Of a stretch of DNA of 48,471 bases, positions 26,211-35,620 are shown piece by piece (the stretch's first letter is position 1; every line of letters starts with the position of its first letter). Origin of the DNA: Prevotella sp. (GTDB taxonomy: Bacteria > Bacteroidota > Bacteroidia > Bacteroidales > Muribaculaceae); the NCBI GenBank assembly GCA_023666665.1, contig JAMPBN010000001.1, forward strand, positions 585,642-634,112, given 5' to 3'. Below the pieces are notes generated by a model. The model ran no database searches. It worked only from the letters and a program-made list of their open reading frames with translations, and was not told where the DNA came from. The position numbers were made by a program, and so were the translations under genes.

Positions 26211-29018
26211 TTGAATGATATAGAAGCTCGCGGAGTCCGAGTCAACAACCTCAAGAATGTTGACGTTACCATTCCGCGAAATCAACTCGTTGTGATAACC
26301 GGACTCTCCGGTTCCGGCAAATCATCATTGGCATTCGACACCCTCTATGCCGAGGGACGTCGGCGCTATGTTGAATCGCTGTCGGCCTACGCCCGGCAGT
26401 TTATGGGTAAGATGCGCAAGCCCGAGGCCGACAAGATTATCGGCCTGCCCCCGGCTATTGCCATCGAGCAGAAAGTCAACACCCGGAATCCCCGCTCCAC
26501 CGTTGGCACCTCGACCGAAATATATGATTATATGCGCTTGATCTTCGGCCGTGTGGGCCATACGTTTTCACCCATATCGGGAGCCGAAGTAAAGAAGCAC
26601 TCCGTCAAAGACATTCTCGATGCCGCACAATCCCTCCCCGAGGGCACGCGCATCGTGATTGCCTCGCCGCTTATTATTCCCGAGGGACGCTCGCCGATGC
26701 AGCACCTCGGCGTTCTGCTCAAGGGCGGCTATCCGCGACTTATCCACAATGGTAAGTTTATAGATATAGAGGAACTTATAACCGCCGGCGGTAATCCGGA
26801 CCTCAGCGATATGGAACTGGTGATTGACCGCCTGAGCGTCAACTCCGAGGCCGACACCGTAAGCCGCATTGCCCAAAGCGCCGAAGAAGCCCTCTTTGAG
26901 GGACACGATGCTATGACTCTCCTGGCGTGGAAATCAGGCGAGAGCGAGCCTGAACGACGCGAGTTCTCCACCCGCTTTGAGGCCGACGGTATGACTTTTG
27001 TTGAACCCTCCGAGATGATGTTTAACTTCAACAACCCGGTGGGCGCCTGCCCAACGTGTGAGGGCTTTGGTAAAGTTATGGGCATTGACGAGGGGCTGGT
27101 CGTCCCCGACCCGGGGCGCTCGGTCTACGACGATGCCGTGGTTTGTTGGCGCGGCGAGAAGATGAGCGAATGGAAAAAATACTTCATCAAGCAAAACCCC
27201 GGCTTCCCCATTCATACCCCTTACGCCGAACTGACTCAACAGCAAAAAGATATTCTCTGGCACGGAGCCCCCGACTACTCCGGGCCGAAATATTATCTTG
27301 CCTCCATCGACCAATTTTTCAAGATGGTCGAGGAGAATCTCTATAAGATTCAATACCGTGTGATGTTTTCGCGCTATCGCGGCAAGACCGTTTGCCCCGA
27401 TTGCCACGGTGGACGTCTGCGCCCCGAAGCCCAATACGTCAAAGTCGGCGGCAAAACCATTACCGAACTGGTCACTATGCCGGTCAGCGAGCTGCGAAGC
27501 TGGTTTGATGCCTTGCAGCTCAACGCCGAAGACTCTCTGATTGCCGCCCGCCTGCTCACTGAGATACGCAACCGCCTGACGTTTCTCGATGACGTTGGTC
27601 TCGGCTACCTTACGCTCGACCGCCTGAGCAACACTCTCTCCGGTGGCGAAAGTCAGCGCATCAACCTGGCAACCTCCCTGGGCAGCAGCCTCGTTGGCTC
27701 GCTGTATATTCTCGACGAGCCCAGCATCGGACTGCATCCCCGCGACACCGAGCGCCTAATAGGCGTGCTAAAAAAGCTCCGTAACCTGGGTAATACCGTA
27801 GTGGTGGTGGAACACGATCGCGAAATCATGGACGCCGCCGATTATATCATTGACGTTGGCCCGATGGCCGGCAGCAATGGCGGCACCATAGTTTATCAAG
27901 GCCCGGCCGATAAAATCGCCAAGGCAAACGGCAGTTACACGGCCGACTATCTCACCGGGCGACGCGACATCCCGGTGCCCACTTCGCGACGAGCCCCTAC
28001 CGGATTTATTGAAGTCAAGGGTGCCCGTGAGCATAACCTCAAGGGTATTGACGTAAAGTTCCCCTTAGGAGTGATGACAGTGGTTACCGGAGTCAGCGGC
28101 TCCGGCAAATCTACCCTGGTGCGCGACATTCTTTATCGAGCCCTGGTGCGCTCTCTCGGCGACCAGGCCGACGCGCCCGGAGCATTTTCAGGGCTGAGCG
28201 GAGACATCAAGCGCATTGAGGCTGTTGATTTCATTGACCAAAACCCCATTGGCCGCTCCACGCGCTCAAATCCGGCAACGTATCTCAAGGCCTACGACGA
28301 AATCCGTCAGCTTTTTGCCTCTAAGCAGGCCTCAAAGCTTATGGGCTACTCCCCGGCATTTTTCAGCTTCAATGCCCCCGGCGGACGCTGCGAGGAGTGC
28401 AATGGCGAGGGTACCATAACCATCGAAATGCAGTTTATGGCCGACATCACCATACCCTGCGAGGCTTGTCGCGGACTCCGCTTCCGACCTGAAATCCTCG
28501 AGGTCAAACATAAGGACAAGACCATTACCGATGTGTTGGATATGACCGTTGACGAAGCCATAGACTTTTTCTCCGACGGCAAAACCGCCACGGAGCGCCG
28601 CATCGTGGAACGCTTGCAGCCGCTCCGCGAGGTGGGTTTGGGTTATGTGAAGCTCGGGCAGTCATCGTCAACCCTTTCGGGCGGCGAAAATCAGCGCGTC
28701 AAACTCGCCTACTATCTCGCCCAGGAGTCGCCCCGGCCCACTCTGTTTATCTTCGACGAGCCGACCACCGGACTCCACTTCCACGACATCTCTACGCTGA
28801 TGCACGCTTTCAACCGCCTGATTGAAGCCGGCCACACAGTCCTGATTATCGAGCACAACATCGACGTAATAAAATGTGCCGACTACGTCATCGACATCGG
28901 CCCCGAAGGCGGCGACCGTGGCGGCCAAATCGTCGCCACCGGCACCCCCGAACAAATCGTCGCTATCCCCGGCCACACCGCCACCGCCCTCAAACAGGTC
29001 CTAACGCCCAACACCTAA
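26211..29018 (+). CDS. uvrA: Excinuclease ABC subunit A (UvrA)
   Basis: UvrA is the ATP-driven damage sensor of nucleotide excision repair. The 935-residue protein has two ABC modules, with Walker A 'GLSGSGKSSLAFDT' near residue 31 and 'GVSGSGKSTLVRDI' near 625. The ABC signatures 'NTLSGGESQRINLA' and 'STLSGGENQRVKLAYYLA' are intact. Zinc fingers include 'CPDCHGG' and 'CEECNGEG'/'CEACRG'. The start must be TTG at 26211: the nearby ATG at 26215 is out of frame, and the family N-terminus 'IEARGVRVNNLKNVDVTIP' begins here. It lies 3 nt after the META gene. The tail 'LTPNT' and stop are encoded by a heptamer array. Confidence 0.96.
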   Translation: MNDIEARGVRVNNLKNVDVTIPRNQLVVITGLSGSGKSSLAFDTLYAEGRRRYVESLSAYARQFMGKMRKPEADKIIGLPPAIAIEQKVNTRNPRSTVGTSTEIYDYMRLIFGRVGHTFSPISGAEVKKHSVKDILDAAQSLPEGTRIVIASPLIIPEGRSPMQHLGVLLKGGYPRLIHNGKFIDIEELITAGGNPDLSDMELVIDRLSVNSEADTVSRIAQSAEEALFEGHDAMTLLAWKSGESEPERREFSTRFEADGMTFVEPSEMMFNFNNPVGACPTCEGFGKVMGIDEGLVVPDPGRSVYDDAVVCWRGEKMSEWKKYFIKQNPGFPIHTPYAELTQQQKDILWHGAPDYSGPKYYLASIDQFFKMVEENLYKIQYRVMFSRYRGKTVCPDCHGGRLRPEAQYVKVGGKTITELVTMPVSELRSWFDALQLNAEDSLIAARLLTEIRNRLTFLDDVGLGYLTLDRLSNTLSGGESQRINLATSLGSSLVGSLYILDEPSIGLHPRDTERLIGVLKKLRNLGNTVVVVEHDREIMDAADYIIDVGPMAGSNGGTIVYQGPADKIAKANGSYTADYLTGRRDIPVPTSRRAPTGFIEVKGAREHNLKGIDVKFPLGVMTVVTGVSGSGKSTLVRDILYRALVRSLGDQADAPGAFSGLSGDIKRIEAVDFIDQNPIGRSTRSNPATYLKAYDEIRQLFASKQASKLMGYSPAFFSFNAPGGRCEECNGEGTITIEMQFMADITIPCEACRGLRFRPEILEVKHKDKTITDVLDMTVDEAIDFFSDGKTATERRIVERLQPLREVGLGYVKLGQSSSTLSGGENQRVKLAYYLAQESPRPTLFIFDEPTTGLHFHDISTLMHAFNRLIEAGHTVLIIEHNIDVIKCADYVIDIGPEGGDRGGQIVATGTPEQIVAIPGHTATALKQVLTPNT

Positions 29019-29035
29019 CGCCCAACGCCTAAACA
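29002..29035 (+). repeat. Heptamer array at the uvrA stop and ispE start
   Basis: The units TAACGCC, CAACACC, TAACGCC and CAACGCC are followed by TAAACA and the ispE ATG (29036). The array encodes the last residues of UvrA (LTPNT), and its third unit holds the UvrA stop (29016-29018). Confidence 0.82.
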
Positions 29036-29902
29036 ATGCTTCTTTACCCTCACGCTAAAATTAATATCGGACTCGACATAGTTGGCAAGCGCCCCGACGG
29101 CTACCACCTGCTTCAAACCGTCATGATGCCAACCGACTGGGAAGACCTCCTTGAACTCACCCCGGCAACCGACGGCTTGACGCGCCTTGAATGCACCGGC
29201 CGACCCGTTGACTGCTCCACCGAAACCAATCTCGTGATGCGGGCTTATAACCGTTTGGCCGCAGAAGTTGGAAGTCTTCCTCCCACCCACATCCGCCTGC
29301 ACAAAAACATTCCCGACGGTGCCGGACTCGGCGGCGGCTCTGCCGATGCCGCATTCGCCCTGCGCGGACTCAACGAACTATATTCCCTTGGTCTTGACGA
29401 CGAAAAACTTGCCGACCTGGCTGCCGAACTTGGCTCCGACTGCCCGTTTTTTATCTTCGACGAGCCGATGCTCTGTACCGGCACGGGAACCGAGATGGCT
29501 CCAATTACGCTGCCGGTGGAACTCAAGGCACTCACGCTGGCAATAGTCAAGCCCGACTGCCGCGTGTCTACCGCCGAGGCTTATCGCGGGGTCAAAGTCT
29601 CCGAACCGGAAACGCCGCTGAGCGAGCGTGTGCGCCGCTCGGTCGATGACTGGCAAGGAAGCGTAACCAACGCATTTGAAGACACCGTGATTCCCCTATA
29701 CCCCGAAATCGGCGAGGCCAAGGCCACACTTGAAGAACTCGGAGCCATCTACACGTCGATGAGCGGCAGCGGTTCAGCCGTCTACGGCCTGTTCCCAAAG
29801 ATAGACCCAATGATTATGGCCGATATGATTGCCAAGCAACTTCCCTACTGCGCGGTGCATGTTTGCAAGAAATTTGAACGCTTTCCCAAACTTAAACGTT
29901 AA
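29036..29902 (+). CDS. ispE: 4-diphosphocytidyl-2-C-methyl-D-erythritol kinase
   Basis: IspE phosphorylates CDP-methylerythritol in the MEP route to isopentenyl diphosphate, which feeds the polyprenyl synthase also found in this window. The 288-residue GHMP kinase begins 'LLYPHAKINIGLDIVGKRPD', has the ATP loop 'IPDGAGLGGGSADAAFAL' near residue 92, and the C-terminal 'IYTSMSGSGSAVYGLF'. The length is normal. It starts directly after the repeat array that ends uvrA. Confidence 0.95.
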   Translation: MLLYPHAKINIGLDIVGKRPDGYHLLQTVMMPTDWEDLLELTPATDGLTRLECTGRPVDCSTETNLVMRAYNRLAAEVGSLPPTHIRLHKNIPDGAGLGGGSADAAFALRGLNELYSLGLDDEKLADLAAELGSDCPFFIFDEPMLCTGTGTEMAPITLPVELKALTLAIVKPDCRVSTAEAYRGVKVSEPETPLSERVRRSVDDWQGSVTNAFEDTVIPLYPEIGEAKATLEELGAIYTSMSGSGSAVYGLFPKIDPMIMADMIAKQLPYCAVHVCKKFERFPKLKR

Positions 29903-29922
29903 TCAAGATAATGCGTGATTAT

Positions 29923-29940
29923 TTGGCATATTTTTTGCTA
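29923..29940 (+). promoter_or_regulatory. Putative sigma-54 (-24/-12) promoter of grpE-dnaJ
   Basis: TTGGCATATTTTTTGC has GG at 29925-29926 and GC at 29937-29938, the same 12-nt register as the groES promoter. The expected start is near 29950, 15-20 nt before the grpE ATG chosen here. It begins about 20 nt after the ispE stop. Confidence 0.7.
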
Positions 29941-29966
29941 TGCCAATACTGAAAAATTTTACCGAT

Positions 29967-30530
29967 ATGAAAGACGAACAAGATAAGAAACAAGAAGAAC
30001 CCGAAATCGAGGAGATTATCCCCGAAGAAACTGATGCGCCCGAAGTTACTGAAGCGGCTGATGCTGAAGAAGATAGCGAGGCTGCTGAAATTGAGCGCCT
30101 TAAAGCCGACCTCGAAAAGGAGAAAAAGGAATATCTCTTCCTTATGGCCGACTTCGACAACTTCCGCAAGCGCACGCTCAAGGAAAAGTCTGAACTGATT
30201 CGCAACGGTGCCGAAGCCGCTATGAAAGGCCTTCTGCCCATAGTTGATGACTTTGAGCGCGGACTTCAGGCCGTTACCGACACCGAGGGCGCTGAGGCCG
30301 TAAAGGAGGGAATGACCTTGATTTACAATAAATTCGTTAAATATCTGGAGCAGAATGGCGTAAAGGCTATGGACACCAATGGCGTGGACTTCAACGATGA
30401 ACTACACAACGCCGTTGCCCTCGTTCCCGGCCCTGAGGAACAGAAAGGCAAAGTCATTGACACTCTGGAAAAAGGCTATATGTTGAACGACAAAGTGCTC
30501 CGCCACGCTAAAGTGGCCGTAGGTCAATAA
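29967..30530 (+). CDS. grpE: Nucleotide exchange factor GrpE
   Basis: GrpE releases ADP from DnaK. The 187-residue protein has an acidic, disordered N-terminus (about 1-45), a long coiled coil ('[20 protein letters not shown]' onward) with the conserved 'FDNFRKRT', and a C-terminal beta domain ('[16 protein letters not shown]', '[17 protein letters not shown]'). An in-frame ATG at 29940 lies right at the -12 element and upstream of the expected transcript start, so ATG 29967 is chosen. dnaJ follows after 2 nt. dnaK is not in the window. Confidence 0.94.
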   Translation: MKDEQDKKQEEPEIEEIIPEETDAPEVTEAADAEEDSEAAEIERLKADLEKEKKEYLFLMADFDNFRKRTLKEKSELIRNGAEAAMKGLLPIVDDFERGLQAVTDTEGAEAVKEGMTLIYNKFVKYLEQNGVKAMDTNGVDFNDELHNAVALVPGPEEQKGKVIDTLEKGYMLNDKVLRHAKVAVGQ

Positions 30531-30532
30531 TT

Positions 30533-31714
30533 ATGGCAGAAAAAAGAGACTACTACGAGGTGCTTGGCGTAAGCAAGACAGCCTCGGCCGATGAAATTAA
30601 AAAAGCATACCGCAAAGCGGCGCTGAAATATCACCCCGACCGCAATCCCGGCGACAAGGAAGCCGAAGAAAAATTCAAGGAAGCGGCCGAGGCTTACGAC
30701 GTGCTTTCCGACACCGAAAAGCGTCAACGCTATGACCAGTACGGTCACAATATGGGGCCGCAAGGATTCCCCGGCGGAGGTGCCGGAGGCTTTGGCGGAT
30801 TCCATGCCGGCGGCTTCTCGATGGAAGATATTTTCGAGCAGTTCGGCGACATTTTCGGCGGACGTTTTGGCGGCGGATTCGGCGGTGCGGCCGGACGCGG
30901 CTCCGCACGTGGCCGCAAGCCCGTGCGCAAGGGTTCCGACCTGCGCATCAACGTCAAGCTCTCGCTGGCCGACATCGCCTCGGGCGTTACCAAGACGCTC
31001 AAAATTCCCACCAACGATGCCTGCTCATTCTGTAACGGCACCGGCGCAAAAGACGGCACTGCCTTCACCACCTGCCCCACCTGCCACGGACAAGGCACCA
31101 TCGTGCAGATGCAGCAATCAATCTTCGGCGCAATGCAGAGCGAGTCAGTGTGTCCGCAATGTCACGGCGACGGCAAAATCATCTCCCAACCCTGCTCCCA
31201 CTGCTCCGGCACCGGCGTGCAGCGCAAGGAAAACACCGTCAGCTTCTCCATCCCCGCAGGTGTTAGCAACGGTATGGTACTCACCGTCAAGGGTAAAGGT
31301 AATGCCCCGGCCCATGGCGGAGTGAACGGCGACCTCCTTGTAGTGGTCAACGAAATCAAGCACCCCGAGCTGATTCGCGACGGCAACGACCTGATATACA
31401 ATCTGATGCTCGACCTCCCCTCGGCAACCCTCGGCGGGCCGGTTGAAGTGCCCACCGTCACCGGACGTGCGCGCCTGAACATCCCCGCCGGAACTCAACC
31501 CGGCAAGGTGCTTCGTCTGCGAGGCAAAGGTCTTCCCGACCCCAATTCCGGAGCCAAGGGCGACGAGCTTATCAACATTATGGTCTACATCCCCGAGAAC
31601 CTCACCGCCGAGCAAAAAGCGCAGTTTGAAGCTATGCGCAATGCGCCCAACATCAAACCCGACGAGTCAACAACCCGCCGTCTCTTCTCCAAACTCAAAC
31701 ACATTTTTGAATAA
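30533..31714 (+). CDS. dnaJ: Chaperone DnaJ (Hsp40, type I)
   Basis: DnaJ delivers unfolded clients to DnaK and stimulates its ATPase. The 393-residue protein has all type I parts. The J domain is at 1-70 with His34-Pro35-Asp36. A Gly/Phe-rich linker spans about 75-130 ('[11 protein letters not shown]'). Four CxxCxGxG zinc modules follow ('[12 protein letters not shown]', 'CPTCHGQG', 'CPQCHGDG', 'CSHCSGTG'), then the C-terminal client domain. It is 2 nt from grpE and so under the same putative sigma-54 promoter. Confidence 0.97.
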   Translation: MAEKRDYYEVLGVSKTASADEIKKAYRKAALKYHPDRNPGDKEAEEKFKEAAEAYDVLSDTEKRQRYDQYGHNMGPQGFPGGGAGGFGGFHAGGFSMEDIFEQFGDIFGGRFGGGFGGAAGRGSARGRKPVRKGSDLRINVKLSLADIASGVTKTLKIPTNDACSFCNGTGAKDGTAFTTCPTCHGQGTIVQMQQSIFGAMQSESVCPQCHGDGKIISQPCSHCSGTGVQRKENTVSFSIPAGVSNGMVLTVKGKGNAPAHGGVNGDLLVVVNEIKHPELIRDGNDLIYNLMLDLPSATLGGPVEVPTVTGRARLNIPAGTQPGKVLRLRGKGLPDPNSGAKGDELINIMVYIPENLTAEQKAQFEAMRNAPNIKPDESTTRRLFSKLKHIFE

Positions 31715-31722
31715 TCCCCTGC

Positions 31723-31780
31723 TAACCACTAACCACTAACCATTAACCTTCAAGTTCCTCAATTTCTTGAGGAACTTGAA
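31723..31780 (+). repeat. TAAC heptamer array plus 14-bp palindrome between dnaJ and the convergent GlmU-like gene
   Basis: Four units (TAACCAC, TAACCAC, TAACCAT, TAACCTT; 31723-31750) run into a perfect inverted repeat TTCAAGTTCCTCAA-tttc-TTGAGGAACTTGAA (31749-31780). The palindrome could act as a two-way terminator for the convergent genes, though no T-run follows. On the minus strand it encodes the last residues (NSSSSRN) and stop of the GlmU-like protein. Confidence 0.88.
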
Positions 31781-32838
31781 TTATATAGGTGAGTCAATAT
31801 CGCGATGTCCTCGTCTGAGATTTTAACGTCGCGATGACTCATGGCAATAGTCGCGGTCTGCAGAAACTTTTTCAGCGGAACGCGACTTACTGTTTGCAAA
31901 CCGCCGTCGGTAAACGACTCGACAAACGGTCGCGGATAGCCATAGCCGTGGATGTTGCACCCAACGCCAACCACCGTGGCCGTGTTGAATGTAGTGTTGA
32001 TTGCCGCCTTGGTGTGGTCGCCCATAATCAGGCCGCAAAACTGGAGCCCCGTGCGCTCAAAACGCCGCGTTGCGTAGCTCCACAAGCGAATCTCCGCATA
32101 GTCGTTTTTAAGGTTTGAGGCAACGCATCCCGCACCAAGGTTTGTCCATTGGCCGATAACGGCATCGCCGAGAAAGCCGTCGTGCTGCTTGTTGGCGTAG
32201 CCCAAAAATACCGTGTTGCTGATTTCGCCGCCCACGCGGGTAACCGGCCCCAGATTCGTGCCGGGAAGCAGTCGCGCTCCGGCTCTCACGCGGCATTTCG
32301 GACCGATGGCCACCGGTCCGCGCAGCGCCACGCATTCCTGCACTTCCGCTCCGGCTCCGATATAAACCGGCCCGGCCTTAACGTTAATGAATGCTCCCTC
32401 AACTTCTGCGCCTTCTTCAATGAATAGCTGCGAAGCATCGCCAATCAGCGTGCACGATTGCGGCAGCGGAGCAGACTTGCGCCCTGCAGTCAGCAAAGCA
32501 AAATCGGCCGTGATGAGTTCCTTGCTCAGTCGGAAAATGTCGGTCAGGTGCCTGTAGCCTCTTGCCCGGGATATATCTTCGCCGTTGAGAAGTTTCCGAG
32601 CAAGCTCCGAGGTAGGCAAAATGTGGCCGGGGATGGTTATGCCATCGCCTCCGCAAGGATATTTCGCTGAAAGATAATCTTCGGTCTTGTAATCTATGGT
32701 GGCTCCGGGAATAAGGCGCTGCCACCGCTCCGCTATGGTGTCGCAGATTCCGGCGGGCAACGCGCCAACCGGGCGAGTCAAGGTCAGCGGCATCAGTGCC
32801 GTCCGAACCTCTTCAATATCTTCAAGAATTATATGCAT
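31759..32838 (-). CDS. GlmU-family protein (putative sugar nucleotidyltransferase with left-handed beta-helix)
   Basis: The 359-residue protein resembles the Bacteroidota GlmU-like family. A degenerate N-terminal nucleotidyltransferase-like part (about 1-130) has 'TLTRPVGALPAGICDTIAERW'-type sequence. A hexapeptide-repeat beta-helix follows at about 140-260 ('IEEGAEVEGAFINV', 'GPVYIGAGAEVQE', 'GPVAIGPKCRVRAGA'). It may act on a sugar phosphate of the envelope, but no canonical GxGTRM motif is present, so catalysis of the first half is doubtful. Its start overlaps the antiporter stop (TAATG). The C-terminal seven residues come from a 14-bp palindrome. Confidence 0.78.
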   Translation of the reverse strand: MHIILEDIEEVRTALMPLTLTRPVGALPAGICDTIAERWQRLIPGATIDYKTEDYLSAKYPCGGDGITIPGHILPTSELARKLLNGEDISRARGYRHLTDIFRLSKELITADFALLTAGRKSAPLPQSCTLIGDASQLFIEEGAEVEGAFINVKAGPVYIGAGAEVQECVALRGPVAIGPKCRVRAGARLLPGTNLGPVTRVGGEISNTVFLGYANKQHDGFLGDAVIGQWTNLGAGCVASNLKNDYAEIRLWSYATRRFERTGLQFCGLIMGDHTKAAINTTFNTATVVGVGCNIHGYGYPRPFVESFTDGGLQTVSRVPLKKFLQTATIAMSHRDVKISDEDIAILTHLYNSSSSRN

Positions 32839-34868
32839 TAGTTGTTGATGGGGTCAATGAAGGTCATTGCGTCGGCGTTCTTTTCGCTTTGTTGCGGGAA
32901 TATGACTATGAGGTTTGACTGCGTGAAATATTTCTGGAGGAAACTGTTCATCTCGTGAACGTCGGCTCCGTAGCTCAGCGAACCGGGGCGTGCGGAAACC
33001 ACTGCCAGCAGGTCGTCGTCGGCAATGCGGTTGGTCAGCAACACGAAGTCATCCCATTGCTCAATGTTGCGGAACTCCAGGCGCACGTCAATGCGCTCGC
33101 GGTTGAGTATGCCGCTGATAAGGCTCGAAATCTTGGGGAAGCAGATGCAGATGATGCGGCAGCCAAGGTTGCGGGCAAGGCGTCCCAACGTAACTACCCA
33201 CAGGCGGAAACCTGACTCAAATTCCGCCTTGGGAGGCACAACCACCACCATACGCCTCAATGTGTTCACCGGATTAAACAGTCGGCAAATGAAGAACATA
33301 CGGTTGCTCTGCTCAAGGATATTTTCCAGCTTTTGGCCGAAAAACGAATCAACCAGCGACGTGCGTCGGTGCAGGCCCATAACTATGCAACTGATGTCGC
33401 GCTCGTTGATGGTGTTGAGCAACCCGGAGGCTATGTTGGCATCGTAACGCTCTATGGTGGTGACCGGCACGTCGACCGTGGCCGATGCTTCGCGGGCAAG
33501 TTTTAGCGACGCATCGCTGTTGGCGCGGGCTGCGGCCGAGTTTGATGTCCTGACGTGTACCGCCATCAGGCCTGACTCCGTGCGGTCCGACGGGTGAATC
33601 ATCATGGCCACTTCCATCAGTGCCACTGCGGTTATGGGGTTGTCAACCGGCACGAGCGTGTTCTCCGGACCCATCTCTATCACCGGAGCTTCTTCGAGCA
33701 TCCGCAGCTTAATACGCCCGGCGGCTCCCGATGTTGCCATTGGGGCTATTGCGCAGGTAATCAGAATCATTAGCACCGTGGCGTTCAGCATCGAAGTGTC
33801 TAATAGCCCGAAGCTGTAGCCCACGGAAACCACTGCGAGAGCCACTGCAGTGTGGGCCGTGGTCAAGCCGAACATCACCTGACAGTCATCGCGCTTCATC
33901 CCGTAGATTTTTGCGGCAATCCATGCCGCCAGCCATTTGGCCACGAGCGCCACGCCGAGCATTATACCGGCAATGCGCAGGGTGTCGAGTGAGGCGATTA
34001 CCCTGACATCAATCATCATGCCGATGCCGATGAGAAAGTAGGGAATAAACAGCGCGTTGCCAACGAATTCAAGGCGCGCCATAAGCGGCGACGTGTTGGG
34101 TACGAAGCGGTTAAGCACAAGCCCCGCAAAAAATGCGCCCAAAACTCCCTCCAGGCCAATGGCTGCGGCAAGCCACGCCGCGAAAAACACCAGCGCCAGT
34201 ATGAACACGAACTGCATTACCCGGTCGGGATACTTGCGCAGAAACTTACGCGCCATATAGCGGTAGACCACCGAAACGCCCAGGCAGAACGCTATGAGCT
34301 TGGCAAGCAATATGCCGATTTGAAGAAATGAAAAGTAGCCGGTGGTGTGAACGTTGACCGCTGTGGCAAGGGTGAGTAGCGCGCCAATAACGGCAATGAT
34401 CGTGCCCACAATCGCCATCAGCACCGCCGGAGCTTTGGTGATTCCGAAACGCACTGCAACAGGATAGCTTATCAGCGTGTGCGAGGCATACATCGAAGCC
34501 AAAAGCAACGCCGTTACCAGGTCAGTGTTGAAGAAATATATTCCCGACAAAAAACCTAAAACCAGTGGAATCAGAAACGTCAGCAGCCCGAACACTGCGC
34601 CACGGCTCAAGTTGCGCCGCAAGTGAAAAAAGTCAATCTCTATTGCGGCGAGAAACATCAGGTAGAGCAACCCTACCTGGCCGAAAATCTTAAACGATGC
34701 GTCGTTGTCGAGCAGGTGGAACCCATATGGCCCGATCAACACGCCCGCAACTATCATACCGATGATGTGAGGAATCTTCAGCCGATTGAGCAACATCGGT
34801 GCCAACAGTATGATTGCCAGTACGATGAAGAATATCAGCGTGGGGTCGGTGATGAGGGCGGCGTTCAT
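32838..34868 (-). CDS. Cation:proton antiporter (CPA2 type) with C-terminal stress-like domain
   Basis: The 676-residue membrane protein has about 12 hydrophobic segments in its first 390 residues ('LIFFIVLAIILLAPMLLNRL', 'IIGMIVAGVLIGPYG', 'FGLTTAHTAVALAVVSVGYS'). These match the Na+/H+ or K+/H+ exchanger fold. The cytoplasmic remainder (about 400-676) is soluble and resembles universal-stress-type domains rather than a TrkA-N domain. It probably sets ion and pH balance. It overlaps the TonB-like gene at its start (ATGA) and the GlmU-like gene at its end. The transported ion is not known. Confidence 0.88.
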   Translation of the reverse strand: MNAALITDPTLIFFIVLAIILLAPMLLNRLKIPHIIGMIVAGVLIGPYGFHLLDNDASFKIFGQVGLLYLMFLAAIEIDFFHLRRNLSRGAVFGLLTFLIPLVLGFLSGIYFFNTDLVTALLLASMYASHTLISYPVAVRFGITKAPAVLMAIVGTIIAVIGALLTLATAVNVHTTGYFSFLQIGILLAKLIAFCLGVSVVYRYMARKFLRKYPDRVMQFVFILALVFFAAWLAAAIGLEGVLGAFFAGLVLNRFVPNTSPLMARLEFVGNALFIPYFLIGIGMMIDVRVIASLDTLRIAGIMLGVALVAKWLAAWIAAKIYGMKRDDCQVMFGLTTAHTAVALAVVSVGYSFGLLDTSMLNATVLMILITCAIAPMATSGAAGRIKLRMLEEAPVIEMGPENTLVPVDNPITAVALMEVAMMIHPSDRTESGLMAVHVRTSNSAAARANSDASLKLAREASATVDVPVTTIERYDANIASGLLNTINERDISCIVMGLHRRTSLVDSFFGQKLENILEQSNRMFFICRLFNPVNTLRRMVVVVPPKAEFESGFRLWVVTLGRLARNLGCRIICICFPKISSLISGILNRERIDVRLEFRNIEQWDDFVLLTNRIADDDLLAVVSARPGSLSYGADVHEMNSFLQKYFTQSNLIVIFPQQSEKNADAMTFIDPINN

Positions 34869-35620
34869 TTAATGTTCCAGCATATTGTGCCCGATTGGGT
34901 TGGTATTTCGTTGTTGGGTGAGTAACGGAGCTTTTTGGTGGCCTCAAGGCAGGCCTGGCGCACTTCCGCCTCGCGTGAACCGAAGCCGCTTGAGCGCACA
35001 AATGCTGCCGAAGTGACCTGTCCGGCAGAGTTTACGCTGACCTTGACCCACACCTTGCCTACGGCGTTTTTAATGCCGGGGTCGGGGCGGTTTTGCAGCT
35101 TGCGTCCGTCAAGGCCAAGCCCGGTGGAGGTAGGGTTGTCGCCGCTGGCGGCATTTCCTGCCGTAGAGCTTCCGGCTGCCTGATTGTTGGTGGCTTGCAA
35201 TCCGGTGGCTTTGCCGAATTTTGCTGCTATGGCAGCGCGTTTCTGCTCCTCGATTTCCTCTTTGGTGGGTCCGGCGGGTTTTGTCTGCTCCGGTTTGGCT
35301 ATCTGGGTATTGTCCGGCTTGGGAGTCTTGTCGGCCACGAGGTCGGGAACGCTCTCGCCCGACGTAGATGTAAGGTCTGCGCCGCCGTCGTCGCTCGCCG
35401 CAGCCGAGGTGGCCTCGCCGTCAACCTGTGGGGTAGGGTCGGCGTAGATTTCGTTATAGTCAATGTCGGCGAAAAAGATTTCTTGCTCCTCCGGGTCGGT
35501 GGCCGACGGCAGCGACGCGGAGGCCGGGGCGATGTGTACCATCACCAGCATCAGCCCCATCAGCAGCGCAATCAGCACCGTCAGGCCAAGGGCAAGTAAC
35601 TTGTCGCGCTTATTCTCCAT
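34865..35620 (-). CDS. TonB/TolA-like energy transducer
   Basis: The 251-residue protein has an N-terminal cytoplasmic stub and a single membrane helix at about 8-30 ('LLALGLTVLIALLMGLMLVM'). A long, low-complexity, Pro/Thr/Ala-rich periplasmic linker with a charged helix ('KEEIEEQKRAAIAAKFG') follows. The C-terminal domain ('GKVWVKVSVNSAGQVTSAA' to 'QSGTICWNIK') is TonB-C/TolA-like. With the ExbB- and ExbD-like genes just upstream it forms a proton-driven system reaching the outer membrane, either TonB- or Tol-type. It overlaps exbD by 11 bp and the antiporter by 4 bp. Confidence 0.85.
   Translation of the reverse strand: MENKRDKLLALGLTVLIALLMGLMLVMVHIAPASASLPSATDPEEQEIFFADIDYNEIYADPTPQVDGEATSAAASDDGGADLTSTSGESVPDLVADKTPKPDNTQIAKPEQTKPAGPTKEEIEEQKRAAIAAKFGKATGLQATNNQAAGSSTAGNAASGDNPTSTGLGLDGRKLQNRPDPGIKNAVGKVWVKVSVNSAGQVTSAAFVRSSGFGSREAEVRQACLEATKKLRYSPNNEIPTQSGTICWNIK

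Noticed and set aside
29940-29966. Upstream ATG giving a 9-residue longer GrpE
   Set aside because: It lies at the -12 element of the putative sigma-54 promoter, upstream of the expected transcript start.
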